A stretch of 64,000 nt of DNA from Neobacillus paridis (GTDB lineage: Bacteria; Bacillota; Bacilli; Bacillales; Cytobacillaceae), in NCBI RefSeq assembly GCF_016765675.1, contig NZ_JAESWB010000168.1, positions 124,001 through 188,000 on the forward strand. The letters run 5' to 3'. The position numbers were made by a program, and so were the translations under genes. A model generated the notes under the pieces. It did not search any database. It worked only from the letters and a program-made list of their open reading frames with translations, and was not told where the DNA came from. Below are positions 56,997-64,000 of the stretch, piece by piece; position 1 is the stretch's first letter; every line of letters starts with the position of its first letter.

Positions 56997-57022
56997 AAAA
57001 AGCCCCTATTCGGAGCTTATAA
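56996..57022 (-). terminator. Terminator of the DUF1885-like gene
   Basis: On the minus strand AGCTCC pairs with GGGGCT (one G-U pair) around GAATA and is followed by TTTTTTT. Confidence 0.65.
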
Positions 57023-57024
57023 GA

Positions 57025-57462
57025 TTATTTTCTTGGATAAAAGTACATGATCCTCTTGTTAAATAAATGAAGTTCTCCTTGCAGCTTTTTAGCAAGAAAT
57101 TTACAAAATTCATTGGCCTTGCCTTTGTCTCCATGTGTTGCTTGGTCTGGAAGGCCAACCTGTATGTACATTTGTTCTCTTTCTTCCCCCTCTTCATTGC
57201 GAACGGTTTCCTTATCAATCCCGAGGAGAATAACATTGTATCTTTCGTGATCAGAATATAAATAAAACCACTTTCCTTTTCCTTCCTCCGTTTCTTTGAT
57301 TTCGTAAGGAAAAGCCGCATCCTCGTATTGCCAATCCAGTTGGGTTCCGGTTTTTGAAGTAATATTTTTATAGTAATGGAATAATTCCTTTACTTCTTCA
57401 ATTGTAATGGTTTGTTTTGCAGATGAAGGCACAAGTTTTATATAGGCATTAACAGTCATCAT
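57025..57462 (-). CDS. DUF1885-like protein
   Basis: A protein of 145 residues, starting at one of two adjacent ATG codons after GGAGAGGGG. It contains AYIKLVPSSAKQTITIEEVK, ITSKTGTQLDWQYEDAAFPY and a C-terminal LAKKLQGELHLFNKRIMYF, which I recall as the pattern of DUF1885 of Bacillaceae. It is soluble; function unknown. Single gene with its own terminator. Confidence 0.7.
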   Translation of the reverse strand: MMTVNAYIKLVPSSAKQTITIEEVKELFHYYKNITSKTGTQLDWQYEDAAFPYEIKETEEGKGKWFYLYSDHERYNVILLGIDKETVRNEEGEEREQMYIQVGLPDQATHGDKGKANEFCKFLAKKLQGELHLFNKRIMYFYPRK

Positions 57463-57600
57463 CAATCCCCTCTCCAGCAGATAGTTTATTCATTTTTATT
57501 CTAGCATTGAATAAAATAACGTACAACTCATAGTAAAAAAATTGAAATATGATTATGACTAAAAAAGGCTATTAAGGTCTTTTTTAATTTATTTTTTAAA

Positions 57601-57648
57601 TGTGACATACAAATTAGGCTTGATAAATAAAATGTGATATATTATTAT
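57601..57648 (+). promoter_or_regulatory. SR1 promoter with two CcpN boxes
   Basis: TTGATA (57620-57625), 17 bases, TATTAT (57643-57648). TGTGACATACA (57601-57611) upstream of the -35 and TGTGATATATT (57633-57643) in the spacer both match the CcpN consensus TRTGHYATAYW at every position. CcpN represses gluconeogenic genes and SR1 when glycolytic sugars are present. Confidence 0.85.
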
Positions 57649-57662
57649 GTTTTTAAAGGATG

Positions 57663-57677
57663 TTTAAACGCTTTCAT
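57663..57677 (-). promoter_or_regulatory. Candidate cre in the SR1 5' region
   Basis: Read on the minus strand, ATGAAAGCGTTTAAA matches the cre consensus in all but one fixed position. It lies just after the expected SR1 start, a position suited to CcpA roadblock. CcpA control of SR1 is reported for B. subtilis with a different site position. Confidence 0.4.
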
Positions 57678-57717
57678 GTAGTGGGATTATTTTCATATGA
57701 AAAGGAGATCGGGACTG

Positions 57718-57840
57718 ATGGGTACGCTAGTCTGTCAAATTTGTAATTCAACTATCGATCATTTTGAAGATGAAAAGGTAACCGTTCTTTATTCAAAATG
57801 CAATTGTTGTTGTGACCATCATACAGAAGAAGAAGCGTAA
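57718..57840 (+). CDS. SR1P, GapA-binding peptide
   Basis: A 40-residue peptide starting MGTLVCQICNSTIDHFEDEK, with VTVLYSKCNCCC near the end. It is closely similar to SR1P (39 residues) of B. subtilis, which binds glyceraldehyde-3-phosphate dehydrogenase GapA and promotes its moonlighting with RNase J1. Cys pairs CQIC and CNCCC suggest zinc binding. Ribosome site AAAAGGAGATC. The locus for RNase J1 (rnjA) is in the same window. Confidence 0.9.
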   Translation: MGTLVCQICNSTIDHFEDEKVTVLYSKCNCCCDHHTEEEA

Positions 57841-57913
57841 TAAATTTAGTCAGTATTCAATAAAAACAGGATCCCCATTAGGAATCCTGTTCTTTTTTTT
57901 GCTGGTAAAACGG

Positions 57914-59386
57914 TTATTGAATGGCTTTATATTCTTTAATAACATGAATTGTTTTTAACTCGTCATCTTCTGGTCCTTGGACCGGAAGACCGGCCTCGAG
58001 ATTCTTCTTAATATAATGGAGGTTTTCCTTTGTAATAATTTCACCAGGGATAAAGATTGGTATTCCTGGGGGATAAACCATTACGAATTCGGCAATAATT
58101 CTTCCTTCTGATTCATCAAAGGGAATCACTTCAGTTTCTGCATAAAAGGCATCCCGGGGTGTCAGTGCCAGCACAGGGATTTCTGGAAGCAGAACTTCTG
58201 CCGGCTTGATTTTTTCTGCACGTTGTCCAACTTGTTTCGACAAGTCTGCTAAGGCCTTAACTAAAAGATCCCCTTCATATTCAGTATCACCAAATGTAAT
58301 GATACAAAGGATATTGTATAAGTCAGACAGTTCAACCTCAATATTATGATTTTCTCTGAGCCATTTCTCAACCTCATAGCCTGATAATCCCAGGTCTTTC
58401 ACCGAAATAATCAGCTTCGTCGGGTCATAATCATAGGCAGCTTTTGAACCTAATATTTCTTCACCCACACAATAAAGGTGATCAATTTCGTTAATTCTTT
58501 TGCGGATCGAGTTTGCCAAGTCGATGGTTCGATCAATCAGTTCTTTTCCTTTTGTCGCTAATTGTTTTCGGGCTACATCAAGCGAAGCCAGCAATAAATA
58601 AGATGTCGATGTTGTTGTCAGCATACTGAGGACGGATTGCACATGTTTAACTGACACTAGTCCTTCTTTAACATTTAAAACAGAACTTTGGGTCATCGAA
58701 CCACCGAGCTTATGGACACTTGTTGCGGCCATATCGGCCCCTGCCTGCATCGCTGATAATGGAAGATCTTCATGAAAATGTATATGGATACCATGTGCTT
58801 CATCAACAAGAACTGGAACATGGTAGGAATGGGCAATATCCACAATTTTTTTCAAATCGGCTGAAATCCCAAAATATGTAGGATTGATTACTAATACAGC
58901 CTTGGCATCAGGGTGTTGTTCCAACGCTTTTTCAACCGATTCGGTCGTAATCCCATGGGAAATTCCTAAATTTTTGTCAATTTCCGGGTGAATGAAAACG
59001 GGAATGGCCCCGGAAAAAACGACCGCCGACATGACTGATTTATGAACATTTCTTGGGACGATTATTTTCTCACCTGGGCCGCATACAGACATCACCATGG
59101 TCATAATCGCACCGCTCGTACCTTGTACGGAAAAAAAGGTATGGTCCGCTCCAAAGGCTTGGGCTGCTAAATCCTGGGCACGCATGATCATGCCCTTCGG
59201 ATGATGCAAGTCGTCGAGCGGCCCAATATTTATCAAGTCGATCGATAGCGCATTGTCACCGATAAACGAGCGAAACTCCGGATCCATTCCAGCACCTTTT
59301 TTGTGTCCGGGGATATGAAATTGAACTGGATTCTTTTTTGCATGCTCCAGCAAACCGCTAAATAACGGTGTTTGATTTTGAGACAA
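57914..59386 (-). CDS. speA: Arginine decarboxylase SpeA
   Basis: A protein of 490 residues when started at TTG (SQNQTPLFSGLLEHAKK), the length and N-terminus of B. subtilis SpeA, with AGAGGTGTGGTG upstream. The longer open frame adds 47 residues without ribosome site. PLP fold I of the Orn/Lys/Arg decarboxylase type: PVQFHIPGHKKGAGMDPEF, DEAHGIHIHFH, and the PLP lysine in ATSVHKLGGSMTQ. It makes agmatine, the first step to putrescine and spermidine. Adjacent SR1 regulates arginine metabolism. Confidence 0.95.
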   Translation of the reverse strand: MSQNQTPLFSGLLEHAKKNPVQFHIPGHKKGAGMDPEFRSFIGDNALSIDLINIGPLDDLHHPKGMIMRAQDLAAQAFGADHTFFSVQGTSGAIMTMVMSVCGPGEKIIVPRNVHKSVMSAVVFSGAIPVFIHPEIDKNLGISHGITTESVEKALEQHPDAKAVLVINPTYFGISADLKKIVDIAHSYHVPVLVDEAHGIHIHFHEDLPLSAMQAGADMAATSVHKLGGSMTQSSVLNVKEGLVSVKHVQSVLSMLTTTSTSYLLLASLDVARKQLATKGKELIDRTIDLANSIRKRINEIDHLYCVGEEILGSKAAYDYDPTKLIISVKDLGLSGYEVEKWLRENHNIEVELSDLYNILCIITFGDTEYEGDLLVKALADLSKQVGQRAEKIKPAEVLLPEIPVLALTPRDAFYAETEVIPFDESEGRIIAEFVMVYPPGIPIFIPGEIITKENLHYIKKNLEAGLPVQGPEDDELKTIHVIKEYKAIQ

Positions 59387-59602
59387 TTTTACACCACACC
59401 TCTTAATTTTTACATTATTTTTTTGGTAAAAAACAAGTGAAATTATAGCATTATTCTTTGATAATGCATAGATCATTTTAAGAGAAAATTCCACTATAAA
59501 ATGATGCTCAAACTTGGAAAGTCTCAAATTAGTTTTCCTTACTAACAGGAAAAATAACCATTCATCCCGAAATAATAGTTATTGAAATTAAGGGGGATTG
59601 AC

Positions 59603-60562
59603 ATGAACTGGAACACTAGGGTTACAGAAATTTTAGGTATTCGGTATCCTATTATACAAGGGGGATTGGCCTATTTAGCTTATTCGGATTTAGCTGCAGC
59701 TGTTTCGAATGCTGGCGGGTTGGGACAGATTACAGCGATGTCGTTGGGAAGCCCAGAATTGCTGAGAGAGGAAATCAAGAAGGTCAGAAAACTGACAAGG
59801 AACCCGTTTGGTGTAAATTTTGCGATTGGACAGCATGGCAGACCGTTTAGAGAGTTTTTACAAGTTGTCATTGAGGAGGAGGTCCCGGTAGTTTCGATGA
59901 CCGGAGGAAATCCGGCTCCTATTTTTGACCAATTAGAAGGAACAGCTATAAAAAAACTGGTCTTGGTGGCAGCCAGAAGACAGGCAATAAAAGCTGAAGA
60001 ACTTGGTGCTGATGCCGTTATGGTAGTTGGTCAGGAAGGAGGCGGACACTTAGGGCGCGATGATATAGGAACTATTGTCTTAATTCCTCAAGTGGTAGAT
60101 GCTGTTTCAATTCCTGTTATTGCATCAGGAGGAATTGGTGATGGCCGCGGACTTATGGCAGCACTTAGTTTAGGTGCTGAAGGAATTGAAATGGGGACAA
60201 GATTTATTGCAACAAAGGAATGTGTGCACGCAAATGAGGTATATAAACAGGCATTAATTGAAGGAGGGGAATCCGATACGGTTGTGATCAAACGAACTCT
60301 CGGTGCTCCGGCAAGAGCGATTGCCAACAGTTGGACTGAAAAAATATTAGAAATTGAAAAAAACAATGGCGGTTATGAAGAACTAAAAGAGTTGATCAGC
60401 GGAGAAGCGAATAAACAGTACATATATAACGGAAAGGTGAATGAAGGCTTTGCTTGGGCAGGGCAGGTAATGGGATTGATTAAAGATGTCCCAACGGTAG
60501 CCGAATTATTTAACAGAATCATTTCCGAGGCGGAACAAATTCGTACAAAATGGGGAAAATAA
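59603..60562 (+). CDS. Nitronate monooxygenase / FabK-like FMN enzyme
   Basis: A protein of 319 residues; ATG after AAGGGGG. TIM barrel of the NPD/2-nitropropane dioxygenase family. It has GIRYPIIQGGLAYLA, SNAGGLGQITA, PFGVNFAIG, VVGQEGGGHLGRDD and IASGGIGDGRG (FMN phosphate site). Members oxidise alkyl nitronates, and some are FabK-type enoyl-ACP reductases; the sequence does not decide between them. Followed closely by yktA (36 bases), possibly cotranscribed. Confidence 0.88.
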   Translation: MNWNTRVTEILGIRYPIIQGGLAYLAYSDLAAAVSNAGGLGQITAMSLGSPELLREEIKKVRKLTRNPFGVNFAIGQHGRPFREFLQVVIEEEVPVVSMTGGNPAPIFDQLEGTAIKKLVLVAARRQAIKAEELGADAVMVVGQEGGGHLGRDDIGTIVLIPQVVDAVSIPVIASGGIGDGRGLMAALSLGAEGIEMGTRFIATKECVHANEVYKQALIEGGESDTVVIKRTLGAPARAIANSWTEKILEIEKNNGGYEELKELISGEANKQYIYNGKVNEGFAWAGQVMGLIKDVPTVAELFNRIISEAEQIRTKWGK

Positions 60563-60597
60563 CCGTCATAGTAAACCAAAATTAGCAGGTGGCATAT

Positions 60598-60873
60598 ATG
60601 GAATATCAATATCCAATTGATTACAGCTGGTCAACAGCGGAAATTGTCGATGTTATTAAATTTTTTGAAGCAATTGAAAAGGCCTACGAATCGGGGATTG
60701 AACGCGACACAATCATGAAGGCCTATCGCCGTTTTAAAGAAATAGTTCCCAGTAAAGCAGAGGAAAAGAAAATTTGCGGGGAATTTGAGGAAATCAGCGG
60801 CTATTCGTCGTATCGGACGATCAAAAAGGCAAAAGAAGCTCAATCAGGAGATACAATTGCGATGCATTCATAA
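60598..60873 (+). CDS. yktA: YktA, UPF0223 family protein
   Basis: A protein of 91 residues: [37 protein letters not shown] and [13 protein letters not shown] match UPF0223/YktA. The ATG after CAGGTGG is used. All helical by pattern; function unknown. Followed by the second inverted-repeat element. Confidence 0.92.
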   Translation: MEYQYPIDYSWSTAEIVDVIKFFEAIEKAYESGIERDTIMKAYRRFKEIVPSKAEEKKICGEFEEISGYSSYRTIKKAKEAQSGDTIAMHS

Positions 60874-60884
60874 GAAATAGAAAT

Positions 60885-60971
60885 GGCTGTCTAAATGCTG
60901 TCAGTCACCGCTGGTATTGCATAAATTATTGCTGTGGTACCTGACACGAAAGCTTTTTAGACAGCCTTTTT
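60885..60971. repeat. Intergenic inverted-repeat element, copy 2
   Basis: GGCTGTCTAAA and TTTAGACAGCC form perfect 11-bp outer arms, followed by five T. Inside are TGTCAG and CTGACA. It shares GGCTGTCTAAA, TGTCAG and ACCTGACAC with the element after ykrA and lies in the same kind of place, between converging genes (yktA and yktB). Confidence 0.8.
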
Positions 60972-60978
60972 CCGTCTA

Positions 60979-61605
60979 TTAGCTGATCGCCATTTTGTAT
61001 AGTGGGGCAATTTTTTGAAAAACCTCATCAATTTGTTGAATTAATGGTTGCGAGCCAAGCTTAATCGTTTCCTCTCGGTCAATTGTATAGCCGGATAGCA
61101 GTTCTGCCTTCTTTACTGATTGCAGCCTCCCCAACATCTTAATTAAGTCATCATTTGATAATTGCTGATGCTTGATCACTTCGGGTTTTGTATGATCGAC
61201 TGACCAGACAAAATCTTTGGGAATTTCGCGATAAATTTGCTCAGCCCTTTTAAGCAGTTTTTCGGCAATCTCACTTTTTTGCGGTGCTTCATAAATGACG
61301 GCGAACCAAATAAATAAATGTGTTTTCCAAAGTCCGATTTGGAAATGTGGGAGCATTTTATAGCCGCGGCGATTATTGGCAAACGCTACCCAAGTATCTT
61401 TTGGGGGATTAATCGTTCGTCTGGTGTGCTTAGCAACATGCACAAACATTTCTTCCCCTGTTAGCACTGAGATGGTTGGTGCAAAATATTGACCTAAAGA
61501 TTCTAACTTTGGACGAATTCGCTCTTTTAAAGCGTCCATCCGCGGCTCAAGGCCTTCTACTAAAAAAACATCAAAATCCTCTCTCGTAAATCCTGAAAAT
61601 TCCAT
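60979..61605 (-). CDS. yktB: YktB, UPF0637 family protein
   Basis: A protein of 208 residues: FSGFTREDFDVFLVEGLEPR, FVHVAKHTRRTINPPKDTW and PHFQIGLWKTHLF are typical of UPF0637/YktB. Soluble; function unknown. Ribosome site GGGAGG. Order yktA-yktB preserved, though on opposite strands. Confidence 0.92.
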   Translation of the reverse strand: MEFSGFTREDFDVFLVEGLEPRMDALKERIRPKLESLGQYFAPTISVLTGEEMFVHVAKHTRRTINPPKDTWVAFANNRRGYKMLPHFQIGLWKTHLFIWFAVIYEAPQKSEIAEKLLKRAEQIYREIPKDFVWSVDHTKPEVIKHQQLSNDDLIKMLGRLQSVKKAELLSGYTIDREETIKLGSQPLIQQIDEVFQKIAPLYKMAIS

Positions 61606-61782
61606 TTCGTCAACCTCCCGTTCAGGTATATGTCAATAATTGTAGCATACGAAAAAATATAGACGAAATGAATTGCTTTTCTAGGTTAATGCACATATTT
61701 GTTCCCACAATTCAAAATGGCTCATATTATACAGTAAATAATCATATAAAAGGCCAGTAAAGTTGGGAAGGGGAGGAGAAAT

Positions 61783-61977
61783 GTGAAGCAACTGATGAAC
61801 ACTTCTTTGAAAAAAGTTAGTGAAAGAGAACGAACTGCGGTGTTAAGATTAGAAATGGATTATGAATTAGCTACATTATTTGAAGCAATCGAGGAAAAGG
61901 ATGAAAAGAAAATTAAATTGTGTAAACAAAAGCTCGAAAAAATCAGGCTGGAATTAGTTCGCTTAAAAGCTTTTTGA
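61783..61977 (+). CDS. ykzI: YkzI-like small protein
   Basis: A protein of 64 residues starting at GTG after GGGGAGGAG. Central KVSERERTAVLRLEMDYELA and the terminal helix KLEKIRLELVRLKAF fit YkzI of bacilli, which lies between yktB and yktC in B. subtilis. Two helices, likely coiled coil. Function unknown. Confidence 0.75.
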   Translation: MKQLMNTSLKKVSERERTAVLRLEMDYELATLFEAIEEKDEKKIKLCKQKLEKIRLELVRLKAF

Positions 61978-62048
61978 GTTATTATTTAAAAGTATTATTC
62001 AGCTAAGGAGCAGCAAAATAGAATGAAGCGGGAGATCATTTTGATGAT

Positions 62049-62090
62049 ATAAACGAACTCCATTAAATGAGGGGGAGTTCGTTTATTATT
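62049..62090 (+). terminator. Terminator of ykzI
   Basis: A 13-bp stem (ATAAACGAACTCC with GGAGTTCGTTTAT) around 12 bases, then a T-rich tail. Confidence 0.82.
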
Positions 62091-62241
62091 GACGCTTGGG
62101 CCGCCTGTTTCGTGTGAAAAAAAACGAGAAAAAATTTGCTGTCAGCTTTATTTTTGATTAAGCTATAAGTATGTATTATTTGCAGGGCCTCAAATTACAT
62201 AGATGGAAAAAGTCAGGAAAATTTTCATTGGAGGATCATTT

Positions 62242-63039
62242 ATGAATTGGGAAGAAGTTTATACTAGCGCAAAGCAATGGGTAATCGAAGCTGGCGAGAT
62301 CATTCGTGCCTCTTTTAAACGGACTTTAACGATTCGGACAAAATCAAATCCTAATGATTTGGTAACAGATATCGACCAACAAATAGAGCAATTTTTCATC
62401 AGCAAAATAAGAGAGAGATATCCTGAACATAAAATAATGGGCGAAGAAGGATTTGCTGACAGGATCGAACAATTGGATGGAATTGTTTGGCTAATTGATC
62501 CGATCGATGGGACAATGAATTTTATCCATCAGCAACGGAACTTTGCCATCTCAATTGGAATATATGAACACGGTATTGGGAAGGTAGGAATCATCTACGA
62601 TGTTGTCCACGATGAATTATATCATGCGGTTCGCGGAAATGGTGCCTATTTAAATGATCAGCCTCTTCAGCCTTTAAAGGAACGAGCGGTGAAGGAATCG
62701 ATTATTGCTCTAAATGCCACGTGGGTGATGGAGAATCATCGGATTAATCATCAGCTATTAATTCCGCTCGTAAGGGATGCACGGGGAACAAGGTCTTATG
62801 GTTCAGCAGCCCTTGAGTTGGTTTATGTTGCGACTGGTAGAGTGGATGCCTATCTCTCGATGCGGTTATCGCCTTGGGATGTTGCAGCGGGAGCAGTACT
62901 GGTAGAAGAACTCGGAGGAGTGGTCACAAATTTAAAGGGAGAAAAATTGGATTTTATTTCAAGGAATTCTCTTTTTGCAGCTAAACCGGGATTGCATCAA
63001 GTGATTTTAGAAAAATATTTAAAAAAAGGGAATTGGTAA
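62242..63039 (+). CDS. yktC: Inositol monophosphatase family protein YktC
   Basis: A protein of 265 residues, the same as B. subtilis YktC; ATG after GGAGGATC. Metal motifs are GEEGF, WLIDPIDGTMNFIHQ and SPWDVAAGAVLVEELGGVV, all with Asp/Glu ligands intact. It hydrolyses inositol-1-phosphate and similar sugar phosphates. Single gene between ykzI and ylaF. Confidence 0.92.
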   Translation: MNWEEVYTSAKQWVIEAGEIIRASFKRTLTIRTKSNPNDLVTDIDQQIEQFFISKIRERYPEHKIMGEEGFADRIEQLDGIVWLIDPIDGTMNFIHQQRNFAISIGIYEHGIGKVGIIYDVVHDELYHAVRGNGAYLNDQPLQPLKERAVKESIIALNATWVMENHRINHQLLIPLVRDARGTRSYGSAALELVYVATGRVDAYLSMRLSPWDVAAGAVLVEELGGVVTNLKGEKLDFISRNSLFAAKPGLHQVILEKYLKKGNW

Positions 63040-63040
63040 A

Positions 63041-63069
63041 AAGAAGCCTTGAATTTTAGGCTTCTTTTT
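63041..63069. terminator. Terminator between yktC and ylaF
   Basis: AGAAGCCT pairs with AGGCTTCT around eight bases, followed by TTTTT. It overlaps the last codons of the converging ylaF. Confidence 0.8.
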
Positions 63070-63253
63070 CCAATTCCCCATTTTCCCGCATCCTTTTTTT
63101 GGTTTTAAAGCCCATTCCCATAATAAAAATAACTGCTACAATACAGCTGATGACTCCGATAAGACTTTTTTCTGCAATCGCAATCCCAATCCCGATAATG
63201 CTGGCCGCTGCAAGAATTGCATAAAATAGTAATGGCCATTTTACACGCTTCAT
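63056..63253 (-). CDS. ylaF: YlaF family membrane protein
   Basis: A protein of 65 residues with two hydrophobic helices ([20 protein letters not shown] and [15 protein letters not shown]) and a charged tail ([16 protein letters not shown]). It matches YlaF (DUF5325), found beside typA in bacilli. Function unknown. Ribosome site AAGGAGTAAAC. Confidence 0.85.
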   Translation of the reverse strand: MKRVKWPLLFYAILAAASIIGIGIAIAEKSLIGVISCIVAVIFIMGMGFKTKKRMRENGELEKEA

Positions 63254-63397
63254 TTTATGTTTACTCCTTATTTTGCTTTTTGCTTTTTATTTTACATAAA
63301 AATTTTTTTATTTTCCACTATTATGTGGTATAATGTTTCAGTTGTGCATGAAACTAAGCTAACTGACAAGTTTTTTATAAATAGGAGTGGAACATCG

Positions 63398-64000
63398 TTG
63401 AAAATTAGAGAAGATATTCGGAATATAGCGATTATTGCTCACGTTGACCATGGAAAAACAACTTTAGTCGATCAATTGTTAAGACAATCAGGGATATTTC
63501 GATCGAATGAACATGTAGAAGAACGTGCAATGGATTCGAATGATTTGGAAAGAGAACGCGGGATTACCATTCTAGCAAAAAATACCGCAATTCAATATAA
63601 AAATACACGGATTAATATCCTTGACACACCTGGACACGCCGATTTTGGCGGCGAGGTTGAGAGGATTATGAAAATGGTCGATGGTGTTTTATTGGTGGTG
63701 GATGCCTATGAAGGCTGTATGCCACAGACCCGGTTTGTTCTTAAAAAGGCATTGGAGCAAAATCTAACTCCAATTGTCGTCGTAAATAAAATCGACCGTG
63801 AATTTGCCCGTCCTGCTGAAGTAATCGATGAGGTTATCGATTTATTTATTGAACTTGATGCGACAGAAGAACAATTGGAGTTCCCGGTTATCTACGCATC
63901 TGCCATTAATGGAACGGCCAGCCTTAATCCGGATAAACAAGATGAAAACATGCAGGTATTGTATGAGGCTATCATTGAGCATATCCCGGCACCGGTGGAT
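63398..64000 (+). CDS. typA: Translational GTPase TypA/BipA, N-terminal part (3' end outside window)
   Basis: The frame runs off the right edge. It starts at TTG after ATAGGAGTGG and reads [20 protein letters not shown], with G1 [15 protein letters not shown]2 [10 protein letters not shown]3 [12 protein letters not shown] and G4 VVNKIDRE. It is a ribosome-associated GTPase involved in 50S assembly, especially at low temperature. A TTG start may keep expression low. Only the first 201 codons are visible. Confidence 0.95.
   Translation, partial: MKIREDIRNIAIIAHVDHGKTTLVDQLLRQSGIFRSNEHVEERAMDSNDLERERGITILAKNTAIQYKNTRINILDTPGHADFGGEVERIMKMVDGVLLVVDAYEGCMPQTRFVLKKALEQNLTPIVVVNKIDREFARPAEVIDEVIDLFIELDATEEQLEFPVIYASAINGTASLNPDKQDENMQVLYEAIIEHIPAPVD

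Larger units (their letters stand above)
57655..57900 (+). ncRNA. sr1: SR1 dual-function small RNA
   Basis: The transcript would run from about seven bases after the -10 to the terminator, roughly 245 nt (B. subtilis SR1 is about 205 nt). It contains the SR1P reading frame. Position between pdhD and speA is that of SR1 in B. subtilis. There SR1 base-pairs with ahrC mRNA and so affects arginine catabolism. The terminator is AACAGGATTCC-like: AACAGGATCC with GGAATCCTGTT and eight T. It also has T on the other side and can serve speA. Confidence 0.85.

Noticed and set aside
57067..57261. Plus-strand 64-codon frame
   Set aside because: Shadow of the DUF1885-like gene on the other strand; no ribosome site.
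59387..59527. 47-residue N-terminal extension of speA
   Set aside because: Not present in SpeA homologues and lacks a ribosome site. The TTG at 59386 has one and gives the standard 490-residue protein.

Overview
The window is chromosomal DNA from a low-GC, spore-forming Bacillaceae (Bacillus/Neobacillus type). Gene content shows this: a Spo0E-like phosphatase beside a phosphorelay-type kinase, ClpE with CtsR operators, RNase J1 next to RpoY, the SR1/SR1P dual-function RNA, and a gene order that largely follows the B. subtilis ykv-ykw-yku-ykr-pdh-ykt-yla segment. That order is: mhqR, clpE, ykvI, ykvS, ptsH, ykwC, patA, ykyB, ykuE, ykuI, ykuJ, ykuL, ccpC, dapH, ykuR, ykuU, ykuV, ktrC, rnjA, rpoY, ykrA, defB, ykyA, pdhABCD, SR1, speA, yktA, yktB, ykzI, yktC, ylaF, typA. 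No tRNA, rRNA, CRISPR array, insertion sequence or prophage was seen.

Left part (1-17 kb) is the accessory region. A truncated histidine kinase and a Spo0E-like gene are followed by etfB-etfA-fixC-fixX, a complete electron-transfer-flavoprotein/quinone-oxidoreductase set with a catabolite-response element in front. Next comes a 1005-residue BTAD-AAA-TPR regulator, then a folate one-carbon island: a divergent folD, a formate/nitrite channel, folT (folate ECF S component), a second-type folC, ftcD, a TSUP-family permease, fchA and fhs. Read together, these genes can move a formimino group onto tetrahydrofolate, release ammonia, convert the carbon to 10-formyl-THF, recover ATP by running formate-THF ligase backwards, and expel formate. 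This is the most unusual assembly in the window. The FolD has lost three canonical active-site residues.

Middle part (17-34 kb): an Fsr-type MFS pump, MhqR, an M3 peptidase, clpE, ykvI, a CPBP protease, small conserved proteins, the glpP antiterminator directly followed by glpD with its leader terminator, an HPr gene without ptsI, an SDR-fold protein lacking the catalytic Tyr and Lys, a lipoprotein, ykwC, patA and ykyB. The patA gene and dapH-ykuR further right together cover the last steps of the acetylated diaminopimelate route.

Right part (34-64 kb): two c-di-GMP-related proteins (a PAS-PAS-GGDEF-EAL protein and YkuI), an efflux pump, CcpC, lysine/peptidoglycan precursor genes, thiol redox proteins, the KtrC potassium regulator, RNase J1, the pyruvate dehydrogenase operon with a short leader ORF, and the SR1 locus with two CcpN boxes. 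It ends in arginine decarboxylase, several conserved small genes and the 5' part of typA. Most genes are isolated or in short operons closed by clear intrinsic terminators. Two related inverted-repeat elements follow ykrA and yktA.
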